From: Vitis vinifera
Lineage: Eukaryota > Streptophyta > Magnoliopsida > Vitales > Vitaceae
Length of the DNA stretch: 64,000 bases
Assembly (NCBI RefSeq): GCF_030704535.1
Contig: NC_081815.1
Location: forward strand, 3,363,001-3,427,000
Reading direction: 5' to 3'
Both the position numbers and the translations under genes were made by a program. The notes beneath the pieces are model-generated. The model did not search any database, had not been told where the DNA came from, and was given only the letters and a program-made list of their open reading frames with translations. The first letter of the stretch is position 1; every line of letters begins with the position of its first letter. Shown here piece by piece: positions 11,960 through 24,010 of the stretch.

Positions 11960-13300
11960 TCTTCTGTTTCATTTTTCATTCCTACCCTCAGGCATCACCT
12001 GTCCCAGTTACACTCCTCTTCGAAAAGAAGTTACTGAACTTAATCTAAGGCCATAATTGGTGTTCAACTAGGAAGGTCCAACAAACTTTCTCATCAATTA
12101 CTGTAGTAGTGGCGCTTTCACTTGTAGGTGGTGAAGTGATCATGAACCCTTTGGGCATGATCATCTCTCCAACTAAGGGCCCGCGAAAAATTTGAACCAC
12201 ATGTAAATTCCAATTAAAAACCATGGAATCTGACGTGGGTCTTCCTAAAAATCTAAAAAATCTACAGTACTACCTTCTTTTCTATTTCTCGTGGAACCTG
12301 CAGAAACTCCCACTATTTTGAACATCGACTCTCCCATGTACCAAAGGTCAGCTCTGTAAGGTCATATAACCTTTGTATGAACTCAACTCAAAATCTGCAT
12401 GCAAACTGCTTTTCGGTGTGGTGGCTAGACTTCTTCATTGTCAAGTATATATCCATGTCTAGTTGGTAATTAATGGAGGCCAAGTAGGTTCCCACTTGGA
12501 AGTCCCGTAACACTTTTTTTTTTTTTTTTTCTCATTTGGGTAACCATAATTTGACTCCCATTAATAATTTTGTTACATTTTCTTTTTCCTCTACAGGAGG
12601 GCTTGTGTGGAATAGCACGCAGCTCAGAAAGAGGTTGACTTTGATTAGTACTGAGGGACTGTTAAGATAAACAGAATCCGCCCTGTGGAGAAAGGAAACA
12701 AACTTTTGATCAAAGAATATAAATCGAACGACCCATTGGGAATAAAGAACTGTTTTTCCTGGATTTGATTTTCATTGAAAAATGATTCGAGTCTGGTTTG
12801 TTTCCATTACCAATGATCTTATAGTGGAGGGGCCTGATCATCCTCCAATTTTGAACAAAAAGCGTTTTCCTACAGGGTTTTTCTTCAGAAATGAATGCGT
12901 CTTCTGAGAACTCTCCTGGAAACTAAGGATGATAATGGCCTGCAGCACATCCTCCGCACTCAGTAAAATTTTCTCCTTTTCCTCTATTCTTTGGGCCTCC
13001 TCCCCACTAGTTTATACAAACAAGTAATGATTGAGGCTGCTGAAATAATCAGAAAAGGTGCCTATAATTAATTTCACTCCACACAGGCGATTGCGTTTCA
13101 AACTTGCAAAGAACACGTTTTGATGTGTTACACACCACCAAATTTTATGACGTAGTTGGTAGCCACCCTCCATGAGTCTTGACCAACTGAGGGAGGTCTT
13201 ATTTGATAGCTAGTTAGTGAAGACAAACGGACTCTTATTTGAACACTTCTAATTTTGTTTGGCTGGGAGAAAAAGGCCACATTGCAAAAGCCAATACCTT
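11960..13300. repeat. Upstream segmental duplication, copy 1
   Basis: Single-copy-looking DNA that recurs in the same order at about 21440-24010. Matched blocks: AGTAGTGGCGCTTTCACTTG (12107; 21608), TAATGGAGGCCAAGTAGGTT (12470; 21930), CTGTGGAGAAA-GGA (12683; 22155), GGAAACT-AGGATAAT-ATGGCCTG (12918; 23695), and TGTTTGGCTG-GA-GAAAA (13254; 23956). It ends about 1.4 kb upstream of the first SULTR3;5-type gene, so it was probably duplicated together with that gene. Confidence 0.75.
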
Positions 13301-14635
13301 CACGTTATATGATGATCATCCTCTCTTTCTAGTAGTGGGTATAAAACATAACAATTATTTCCACCCCTTTTTTCAATTGATTCTACCCTTTTTCCAAAAT
13401 GTCATAAATCAATCAAATCAATCCATGTTCATAGGATCATCCTTTACCCAATCTGGCGAAGACGCGTCATGTTCTAGGGTGTTAGCCATTTTTTATGAAA
13501 TGATTTCTGTGTAGATTAGCAAAAAAAGGCTAGTGTCTGGTTCTGTCACCCCCAAAAAGCTGAAGAATTTGTTCCTCCTATTTCTTTGGTAATTGCAAAA
13601 GTTTCTCGCTATAATAAATTATCCGGAGCTTGTAAAAACTAAGTGGCATGCATCCGGACTTGCCAAAGTTCTCATGCCCCACAATTGGATTCTTCCTATT
13701 TCTTTAACTAGGCAGGCAATCTAACCAAAACATTAAACTATGCTTACATTTTTAATTTAAGAATTAATCATGGAATCATGGAGAGGATAGTCTTCAATGT
13801 CCTTTTCCAAATCTTATAAAGTTTGATATGCTCACACTCAAAACCCTTAAAATAACTCCTCAAATGTGATGAATTTGATCGAGTTTTTTAGAATTTTTGA
13901 GAAGTGGTATAATGGTTCGGTACCAAAATATAAAGTGATGTTAAATCAAATTATATAATTAATCTAATAAAAGCGAGCTAGCTAAGAGTAAGAAATTATC
14001 ATGATTCGATAAACGTGAATTTTTTTTTTCATTGCTTTTGATTTGAACTTATAGTTAAATGCAACTTTCAATTATTCTTCATCTCACTTTCTTAATTAAA
14101 TCAAAATCTTAATATCTTCCCTGTTTCTTCAAAACTTTTATTGATTCTCCTCCATCTCTTTCACCCTTAAAATTAAACTTCTTTGTTTACTTTTTTACTT
14201 TCAAAGCGGCCCTTGGAATTTATCCGGGACCTCTTGTTTTGGACAATGCTTCTAGGAAAGTATAAGGATTAGGTGACAATGATTGAGATTATGAATTAAC
14301 ATTTGGATATATTTCCAAGCTTTTCCTTTTTGTGATGATCGTACATATCTTCTCAAGTGATTTTGTATTTGATGATATGTCGTCCATAATTTGTTGGAGC
14401 AATTTTAGAAATTTATTGTTGGTCTTATCCTTTTTATATATTTTGATGACTAGATGAATTGAAAAAACTAAATTTTACGATCCTAGTGATCAAAGATTGA
14501 GTTGGCAATACAAATTAAGAAATATTTTTAATTTTTAATTATTGACAAATGAGTCGAATGACTCAAATCATGCTGTAAAACACAAAAGGATAACAATCTT
14601 CTGTTGCAAATTTACGGCATTTGCCATCCTGAACA
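13301..14635. other. 5' flank of the first SULTR3;5-type gene
   Basis: Non-coding AT-rich DNA that would contain the upstream promoter of the gene at 14693. No recognisable element beyond the TATA box listed separately. Confidence 0.4.
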
Positions 14636-14645
14636 TATATAAATA
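14636..14645 (+). promoter_or_regulatory. TATA box, first SULTR3;5-type gene
   Basis: TATATAAATA, 48 bp before the start codon at 14693. This implies a very short 5' UTR of roughly 15-25 nt. Confidence 0.55.
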
Positions 14646-14692
14646 GTGGTATACTACGTCAAGAACAACATAGGAGTCAGGAGACAACTCGC

Positions 14693-17600
14693 ATGGCGCC
14701 CTCTACAGAATCGGTCGTCCATGTGAATTTCTCCAACCCCAGAAGCTTTGCCAACAAGTTCAGGTCCCACCTCAAGGAGACCTTCTTCCCCGATGATCCC
14801 TTCCGGCAGTTCAGAAACGAACCGCCGCTGCGGCGCACGAAGAAAGCTTTACAATACTTTGTTCCCATCTTTGAATGGCTGCCCAAATACACTTTCAGCA
14901 TGTTCAAGTATGACGTCCTCGCCGGAATCACCATTGCCAGCCTCGCCATCCCGCAGGGCATCAGCTACGCTAAACTCGCTGAAATCCCTCCCATTATAGG
15001 CCTCTGTAAGCACACCTTAACCGTTTTTTTTTATAAAAAAAAAAGATAAATATTGAGGTTTAGATTGATTCATTCTCGTGACGCAGATTCGAGTTTTGTT
15101 CCACCGTTGGTTTATGCTGTTTTTGGGAGCTCCAGGAGTATGGCAGTGGGAACAGTGGCGGCGGTGTCGTTGCTTATAGCCTCTACCATCGGAGATGTGG
15201 TGTCTCCGACGGATGATCCGACATTGTTTCTGCATTTAGTTTTCACAGCCACCTTCATCACAGGGATCTTTCAGACAGCCTTGGGTCTTTTACGGTAAGA
15301 TGATATGAATAAGGAAAATATCATAATAAATGTTTTTTTTCATAGAACATTTATTTTTCAAAATATTTTTTATATTACTCAGATAGATTAGTTGTTGAAA
15401 ATGGTAAGTTCTTTATTTTTCAAAATATTTTTTATTTAGTATAATTCATTTAAAGAAGAAAAAATAAATAAATAAACCCTGAATCTCCCGGGCTTGAGTC
15501 TTAAGTTGAGCCAAATTATTTTTTGATTAGTATATTCCATAATAAATGTGCTTTTCCTCTAAAGCTAAATACGTAGAAGCCCTTTTTTGTAAAGTGTTTG
15601 GACATAACGTGAGTTAACATGGATGGTGTACAAAGTTGCACCTTGCGGGGGTGGCCTATGGTGCTTTTAGGCGACAGTTTTTGTCTATTATTTGCGGCAA
15701 TGATGTTAATTTTTCTTTACTATCGGAAAATTCTAAGTATTAAATGGATATGGTCTAGAGGAAACCTCCCCACAAACCAAGTTCTGATAAAATTTAAGTT
15801 TGCGGGATTTGGATTCAATATACGTATCATACTTTTTAACAATAATTAATAATATAATTGATGGTATTGATGATGCAGACTCGGGATTTTGGTGGATTTC
15901 TTATCGCATTCCACTATCACCGGCTTCATGGGAGGGACCGCAACCATCATCTGTCTGCAACAGCTCAAGGGTTTTCTTGGATTGAGCCATTTCACTACTA
16001 AAACTGATGTTGTCTCAGTTGTGAGGGCAATCTTCAGCCATAGGAATGAGGTTTTAACTCCATACACATTCTCAACCATATGATTAAAATTCAAATAATG
16101 CAGAGCTTAACAAAGAATTATCTTGTTTGACCCCTTTCTACAGTGGAGATGGGAAAGTGCAGTTATGGGAGTCTGCTTCCTTCTCTTCCTCCTCTTCACT
16201 GTGCAGCTGGTAAGCTCTCTGTTTTCCTTTTATCTTCCTCTGTTTTTTTATTTATTTTTTCTTGCTAGTGAAATTTGATTTTATTTGAAAATGAACTTTC
16301 AGAGAAAGAGACTGCCGCGGCTGTTTTGGGTGTCAGCAGTGGCTCCAATCGTGACGGTGTTAATTGGCTGCATTATTGCTTACTTCCTTCGCGGCCATGA
16401 TGCAATCCAAACAGTAAGTCTTCTCTCTTTCTACCTAAAAAGGAGGTTCCATGCATAATCTTTTGTGAAGAATCTGTTAAAGATTTGTGCGATCAATTAA
16501 AAGTCTTCTTTATAAAATTCAATTGGTTCTAATACAAAGAAATGAATCTAAATTCGAACTAATCAAGTTACATATTCCCGAGCTTGAACCAACCTATTTG
16601 ATGCCTTATGTCACAACCTGATCAAAGCACGTTGGCTTAGGCAACACCTAAGTCTGTGACACTAAGCTGCTTTCTTTTGTCCCTTTTTCTTATTTTTGTG
16701 ATTATTATTGATAATACAAATTTATTGCAGGTTGGTCACTTAAAGAAAGGATTAAATCCTCTTTCCATCGGATATTTGAATTTCAACCCTAAGTATCTAA
16801 CAGCAGTTGTAAAAGCTGGGATCATCACAGCCATCTTAGGACTAGCGGTAAGAACATGACTAACATCTACCATCTACATATTCATTCTTCTCTTTTCAGC
16901 AATATTTTATACGCAGTCCCTTTAATTTCATGATCAAATTGTTGTTGCAGGAAGGGATAGCAATAGGGAGGAGCTTTGCGATAATGAAAAACGAGCAAAC
17001 TGATGGAAACAAAGAGATGATAGCTTTTGGGCTGATGAACATTGTTGGGTCTTTTACTTCTTGCTATTTGACTACAGGCCCATTTTCAAAATCTGCAGTG
17101 AACTTCAATGCTGGGTGTAGGTCAGCAATGTCCAATGTGGTGATGGCATTCTGTATGATGCTGACTCTCCTCTTCTTGGCTCCTGTCTTTAGTTACACTC
17201 CTCTGGTAGCTCTCTCTGCCATTATCACCTCAGCCATGCTTGGACTCATCAAGTACGATGAGGCCTATCATCTCTTCAAGGTCGACAAGTTTGATTTCTG
17301 TATCTGCATGGCTGCGTTTTTGGGAGTTACCTTCGTTACAATGGATGTAGGCCTCATGCTCTCGGTGAGTTCTTTCTTTAAAAAACTGTTTTTCAGAACT
17401 ACTTTCAAAAACACTTTCTTCCTCGATTCTTCGGGTTTCGATAGCAAGTCTCATTCCAACTCCATGTGAAACGTTATTATATTGCAGGTAGGGCTTTCAA
17501 TTGTGAGAGCACTTCTATATGTGGCCAGGCCTGCCACAGTCAAGCTTGGAAACATACCAAACTCCACGCTCTACCGTGACGTAGAGCAGTATCCGGCTGC

Positions 17601-18944
17601 AACGTCGTTCCCAGGCGTCCTAGTCCTGCAACTGGGCTCCCCGATTCACTTTGCCAACTCCACTTACATCAGAGAACGGTACTTGTAGACAACAATTTTT
17701 TAGCACTATTAGCTGACAAATTAACAAATTAGTGACCATTAATGTTAATTTCATCGATCGTTCCTGTTGAAATCGATGGGAGCAGGATTTTGAGGTGGAT
17801 TAACGAGGAAGAGGACGTTTCAAGTCCCAAAGGGACCAATGTCGAGCATGTGCTGCTAGATTTGGGAGGTAAGGTTGCTCTAATCCAAGAATTCGTGTAT
17901 TGTAATCCTTTACCATGTCACATTGATATATGGAATGAAGATCATGGTACATGCAGTAAAACTTCACAATAACAATCTAACCAACGTTTGATAACTGATT
18001 TCAATTGTAGTTTTTGTTTTTACAAAAGAGAAATATGATTCTAAAAATTAATTTTTAAGTGTTGTTTGCATAATATGATTTTTTATGGAAACATATTTTA
18101 ATTATTTTTTTATTTCTAACAAAAACAAAGAATCTGTTTGATAAGTGTTTTCAAAAACAATTATCTATTCTTTAAAAAAGAAAATGTTTTCAAATAGAAT
18201 ATCTCTATGTTGTTTTTGCTTATTTTGAACTATTTTAAAAAATAACTATATAAATACGAAGAATGATTAACAATAAAGAATATAAAAGTTATTTTTAAAA
18301 CATAATTAAAAACATTTGAATTTCTTAAACAAATATTTTTTTTATAAAATATTATGAAACAGTTTTCAAAAGTATTTTTAAAAAAAATCCATTTTTAAGA
18401 ACTGTTTTAAAAAATAATTAATTATCTAACAAGACTTTAAAAACATTCAAAATTCTTAAACATAATTTTGGTTTCAAAAAAGATTATAGCACCATTTTTT
18501 AAAGCTGTTCTAAAAATTGCTTTGCCTAGTAATTTTATTTATTGGCTTTTCGGTGGCTGATACAAAATACATTTGGCTCCACAGGAGTTACCTCCATAGA
18601 CATGACAGGCATAGAAACCCTGGTTGAAGTCCTAAGAAACATGCAAGCAAAAGGAATCAAGGTAATTAACCCCCAACTCTTCACTCCATTTCTCCAAAGA
18701 GTTAATGTAAGGAGTCTAATGTATGTGTCTTTGGTCATCACCTTTGCAGATGGGTTTAGTAAACCCCAGAACTGAGGTATTGGAGAAGTTGATGGTGGCG
18801 AAATTCATAGACATCATAGGTCAGGAAGCCATCTTCCTATCAATTGATGAAGCTATCAGAGCATCCCAATTTTCACTCAATGTATGGACACAAAAAGATG
18901 GCGTGGACAAAGATCATGTTCCTGACACAAAAGGACTGCTTTGA
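14693..18944 (+). CDS. SULTR3;5: Group 3 sulfate transporter-like protein, SULTR3;5 type (tandem copy 1)
   Basis: Complete 11-exon gene: 14693-15005, 15087-15294, 15879-16050, 16144-16209, 16303-16413, 16731-16847, 16951-17364, 17488-17678, 17786-17868, 18585-18661, 18750-18944. Junctions are GT-AG; 1,947 bases, 648 residues. The N-terminus has VHVNFSNPRSFANKF and FFPDDPFRQFRNEPP. The membrane part includes LVDFLSHSTITGFMGGTA, MKNEQTDGNKEMIAFGLMN and SCYLTTGPFSKSAVNFNAG, and the STAS domain has GVTSIDMTGIETLVE. As recalled, these fit Arabidopsis SULTR3;5, for which 3;5 has little transport activity alone but boosts SULTR2;1 in root xylem parenchyma. Intron 9 (716 bp) is enlarged by AT-rich DNA. 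The last exon runs about 12 codons further than in the paralogue at 33202. Substrate and membrane are inferred only from family. Confidence 0.93.
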
Positions 18945-20019
18945 GGCGGCGCCTGTAATTTGTTTTTGGAACATAGGATCGAGTATATTACGAGGAATAA
19001 GCCTACTTCTAAACGAATGGTCAGACCATCAAAAATTTGTATAGTACTTTGATTCTGTCAATGTCTCCTTTTATCCGGTGTTAAATAGACTTCAAATATT
19101 TCATCAACATTTTTTTTTTGTTTTCTAAGTTCAGCCCCATTTTTTGGATAATTTATAATATAAAGGTATAAAAAATACAAAATAATTTTTACAAGATAAA
19201 ATTAATAAGAATATAATATTATATAAAGAATAAGAATATATAATCGGGACGAGGAGTCGAGTCCCAATCCCCGGATTGTATTCTTAAATTTTTCTCATTC
19301 TCAACTCTTAACTCTGATTATTATTTGAAATATTTGGTTAAAATGGATTAAATAATCCTCAAAATCGAAAATCTAATCTTTTTCATGTTTTTTCTGAAAA
19401 TATAATTAATTTTTGACATAAATATAATTTTCTATTTTAAGTATTTACGTGTAGGTTTTAAAAAAAAAAATTATTTTTACAAGAAAATAATGAGGATATT
19501 TTTGTTCAAATAATATCAAAAAAGGGTGAAATGATAAATTTCAAAAATTAGGTTTTAAAAGGTCTTTTTAATCAAATAACCTTTATTATTTCCCATCTTT
19601 GTCCCATAACGGGCGGATCCCTGCGCAACCTGTCCGAGTGGTCCTTTAAATGGGCTGATCCTGGGCCAGGTTTCAGTCAGAGTTGTGGGCTGGTTAAAGA
19701 TTTGGAGGATTTCGTAAGAGCCAAATTTTTCCTCTTGAACGGTGACCTAAGGACAAAATTTCGATTTTGACCTGATACTCTGATAGTTTGTATGACCCAC
19801 AACCCGACCCAACCCAGAAGTACTGGATTTGAAAGGTCCCTATATCCGAACTAGCTTGCAATATAAACCAAGGGCGAAAGGCAATTAATTATCTATGGGA
19901 ACTTATAACATTTCTATACATTTATAAATCATAATTTAACCATCTCTAATTTTATATTATTTTCATAAGCATCTTTTTCTATTTTGCTTTCTCTGACGTT
20001 AAGATGTGTGACTTTCAAA
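18945..20019. other. Intergenic DNA downstream of the first SULTR3;5-type gene
   Basis: Includes the presumed 3' UTR. A moderately GC-rich patch (about 19240-19280 and 19600-19860) with CCCAATCCCCGG and CCCAACCCGACCC words is likely a decayed repeat. No gene seen. Confidence 0.4.
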
Positions 20020-21410
20020 GCCCTCGGCATACGTTAACCCTTAATCTTGCTTTCACATCGACGAAGGATAAAAACAAGTTTGATATTTAAGGTTATATTT
20101 GATTTCCAAAAAGTATTTAGAAAAAAAAAGTAAGAAATATAATTTTGCATATTTGATTTTACCATGAAAAATACAAAAAAAAAAAAAAAGTCTAATATAA
20201 TTAAAATTAGTAAGAAACTTATATGTTTTAAAATTATTTGATCTTTATATAAGATAATTAAATAAATGAAACGAGTTTGAAGTAGGAATGAAAATAACTC
20301 ATTTGATTTTAAATCTTTTTTTTTTTTAATTTTCTTTCCCTTTTTCTTTCCTTCTACATTCCTTCCTATTTTTAGTTCCTTTATATTTTCTCTCAAACTT
20401 TCCAAGAAGACTATATTTGGTTTTTGAAAAGTGTTAGGAAAAAAAAAATGCTAAGAAAATTTATTTTTCTATATTTGGTTTTACTAAGAAAAATGCAAAA
20501 AAAAGTCAAATATAATTAAAATTATTATGAAATTTATATATTTTTAAATCATTTAATCTTTAAATATAAGAATTAAATAAGTAAAATAATATATAAAAAT
20601 AATTTATGGACTTTAAATTTATTTTTTATTTTTCTTCCATTCTAATTTCCTTTTCTATTTTTTTCCCTTACATTTTCTTTTAAACTTTCTGAAAACCAAA
20701 CATAGTCTAAAATTATATTTGGTTCTAAAAAAGTATTAAAGAAAGAAAAAATGATATTAAGGAAAATTATTTTTTCATATTTGATTTTATTATAAAAATA
20801 TACAAGAAAAAGTCAAATAAAATTAAAATTAATAATTCTTTATAAAAAAAAGAGAGTTAAATAAATAAAATGAGTTTGAAATATGATATAAAAATAATTT
20901 ATTAACTTTAAATATATTATTCATTTTCCTTTACTTCTCATTTTCTACGACTTTTTCGTTCTTTTTTTTTCCTCACATTTTCCCTCTTAACTTTCCAAAA
21001 TCAAATATAACCTTATAATATAATAACAATCTATTATTTATAAGAATCATTTATAAGAATCATTTCAAACCCTAGCGCATAAGTTAACCCTCATTTTTTT
21101 GCTTTCACATTGGTGAAAAGCAAATATGATATTTTAAGGTTATGTTTAGTTCTAAAATGTATTAAGTAAAGAAAGAACATTAAGAAAATTGATTTTTTTT
21201 TCATATTTGATTTTATTATAAAATATATAGAAAAAAAGTTAAATACAATTAAAATTAATAAAAAAACTTATATATTTTTAAATTATTTAATCTTTGTATA
21301 AAAAATTAAATAAATTTAAAATAAAATATAAAAAATTATTTATTGACTTTAATTTTATTTTATTTTTCGCATTTTCCCACAATTTTTTCTAAACACATGA
21401 ATATACACTT
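20020..21410. repeat. Degenerate tandem repeats
   Basis: Four successive versions of one motif start near 20090, 20410, 20712 and 21140. Each has TATTTGGTT-like text, a GTATTA-AGAAAGAAAA block, CATATTTGATTTTATTATAAAA, an AGTCAAATA-AATTAAAATTA block, and then a TTTTCTTCC pyrimidine stretch. A lead-in (GTTAACCCT then GCTTTCACAT) precedes the first and last copies at 20033 and 21082, suggesting a higher-order duplication. Non-coding. Confidence 0.65.
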
Positions 21411-22207
21411 GAAGCAACCACCTAAGGTGGCACTTCTGTTTCAGTTTCATTCATACGGTCAAGCATCTCCTCTCCCACTTAAGACTCCTCTTCACAAAAA
21501 CACACTTGATTTTATATAAGAATATGAGAAACATCACGTATCTTTAGGACCATACAATTGGTGTCTAAATAGGAAGCTGCTACTAACTTTCTCATGTATT
21601 ATTGAAGTAGTGGCGCTTTCACTTGTGACAGAACCATTGGGCACGACCTCCAAAGGGCCCATGAGAAATAAAGTCAAAACCATGATCCTGTGAAGTGGTT
21701 CTTGCTCAAAATCTGAAGAACTTTCATTTTTTTTCTTCCTCAGAACCATGATCCTGAGCATTGACTCCCCGTGTACTAAAAGCCTGTAATAGTAAGTGAC
21801 AGTAAAGGTCGTCTCTGGAAGGTCATATAGCCCTTGTATGAGCTGAAAATCTGCGTGGAAATTGGCTGTTGATAGGGTGGATAGATCTTTTCCATCAGTC
21901 CATGTCAGTATAGATCATGTTTGGATGGTAATGGAGGCCAAGTAGGTTTCCACCCGAAGAACACACCTGCGGACTAGAGGCATTGGCATCACCTGGGCAT
22001 TATTTTTCTTGGATAGCTGGAATTTGACTTGCATGGTGTTACTGTTTTGCGGGAGAAAATTGTCGGGAAAGATCTCGAGGGAAGGGCACTTGAGAGAGAG
22101 GTTTGACTTTAACCAGTACGGAAGGAATGTGGGAATGGGATAAGGGAAATCCTTGTGGAGAAAAGGAGTGAACTTTGATGAAAGAATATTACATCCAATG
22201 AATCATC

Positions 22208-22600
22208 GGGAATAAGGAAGCTTTTCGTGGGTTTGATTGTTCATTGAGAAATGAGTCAATGAATTATGTTGATTTATTTTCATCATCAAAATATAGTTTA
22301 TTGGCATTAACCTTTGATCTTAACTAGCATAATAAAATTTGATATAATTTGTCAATAGAATTCAAGTATAATACGAATTTCTTGAATTTGAATTGAATAT
22401 AATCAAGAATAAGGAAACTTTTTGTCGATTTGATTGTTCATTGAGAAACGACTCAATGACTTAGGTTGATTTGTTTCCATCATCAAAATATAGCGCATTG
22501 GCATTAACCTTTGACCTTAACGGGCATAACAAAATTTGATATAATTTGTCCATAGAATTCAAATCTAACACGAATTTCTTGAATTTGAATTGAATATAAT
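22208..22600. repeat. 197-bp tandem duplication
   Basis: Two adjacent copies, 22208-22404 and 22405-22600, starting AATAAGGAA and containing TTGATTGTTCATTGAGAAA, ATTGGCATTAACCTTTGA and AATTTGATATAATTTGTC. Copies differ by scattered substitutions. Confidence 0.85.
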
Positions 22601-22618
22601 CGTATTTGAATTAAATTC

Positions 22619-22645
<27 letters not shown>
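22619..22645. repeat. (AT)n microsatellite
   Basis: About 13 AT units immediately after the 197-bp tandem duplication. Confidence 0.9.
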
Positions 22646-22652
<7 letters not shown>

Positions 22653-22860
22653 TAATAAATAGATAGTTTTTAGGTTAATTTATATAATATAAATTTAATT
22701 TGAATCAACTCATTTAATATTCATATTGAGTAACCTAATTAGAATTTTAGATTATTTAACTCATATTTGATTCATATTAATTTTGATTTTAAATAAATAA
22801 GTTAATTAAGTCATAAATTTATCTAATTGAGATCTTGATCTTATACATTCATGTAAGAGA

Positions 22861-23320
22861 GAATATTTGATAAAATTTAATACTTATTACTTAATAAGTT
22901 AAGTTGATTTTAAGTTAAATTATATTTAAATTGTTGACTTAAAATTTATTACTTAATTATTATTTAAGTATTAAGGTTATTTGATAAAATTAACTTAAAA
23001 TTTATTCTAAATTATTAAATTGATATATTTATCCTTATAAATTATAATTAGAAACAAAAAAGATTAAATAATACTGAAGGTCGTAAAGTAACAAAAGAAA
23101 TTATGAAGGTAATTAAGACAAATAATGATAAAAATGTAAAATAAAGATGTGGAGTTAAAAATAAATTAATTGTTTTTACTTATTATTTAAACTTGTTTTT
23201 TTTTATTATTTTAAGTTATATCATTAAATTGTTTTACCAAACATACTTAATTTACTTAATAACTTAAATTAAGTTATTACGTCAATCTGAGTTATTATTT
23301 TGGTTTATCAAACACCCTCT
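22861..23320. mobile_element. MITE-like AT-rich repeat, copy 3 (inverted)
   Basis: Opposite orientation to the copies at 7149 and 7990. The right end reads TTTATCAAACACCCTC and the left region GATAAAATTTAATACTTATT. It interrupts copy 2 of the segmental duplication and is absent from copy 1, so it inserted after that duplication. Confidence 0.55.
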
Positions 23321-24010
23321 AAACCTAATTATTAAATAGAATTATCTTATTATTAAATTGATTAAAGGAGTTATACTATGTATTACCTATTTAATAATTA
23401 GCTCCTATATAAATTTATGATTTTTATTTAAATTATTATTGGTGTCGTATTTAGATTGACCTATTTAATAAAATATCTAAATTTTAACATGAATCGTCAC
23501 ATCTAACCTCTATCATTACTGGATAGAATGTTAAACTAAGTATTTTCTAATGGGTGTGTTTAAAAAAAAAAACAAAATTCACTATGAATTTTGGCTCTAT
23601 GCCTAAGCTTGCAAGATTTCAGTGTGAACCTAATGCCCATTTCTATAAAGGATTCATTTAACTTTTTAGCCTGATTGTCTCCCTAGAACTCTATTGGAAA
23701 CTCAGGATAATTATGGCCTGAAGCACATCCTTGGCACTCAATACAATGATACCAAAAAGTTGCGTGTGATATCCTCCACATGCATTTACGTGTCATACTT
23801 GCAACAAACATCTCTAATCTGATGTGTTAATTACTCACTAGTCACTACCACATTTTCCGAAGTCAGAAGCCACTAGCCACCCTTCATGGCCGACTACGGG
23901 AGGCCTTATTTGCTAGTGAAGACACACACTCTAATATGAAAGCTTCTCTGCTTGTTTGGCTGAGAGGAAAAGGATCATTGCAGTAGCCAATTCCCTTTCA
24001 ATTGATTCCG

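Larger units (their letters stand above)
21440..24010. repeat. Upstream segmental duplication, copy 2
   Basis: Second copy of 11960-13300, in the same orientation, expanded by a 197-bp tandem duplication (22208-22600), a (TA)n run and a MITE-like insert (22861-23320). The outer blocks keep the order of copy 1. It now ends more than 9 kb upstream of the second SULTR3;5-type gene, because later insertions lie between. Confidence 0.75.

Noticed and set aside
14680..14690. GAGAC just upstream of the first SULTR3;5 start as a sulfur-response element
   Set aside because: A five-base core occurs by chance about every kilobase; position within the short 5' UTR gives no extra support.
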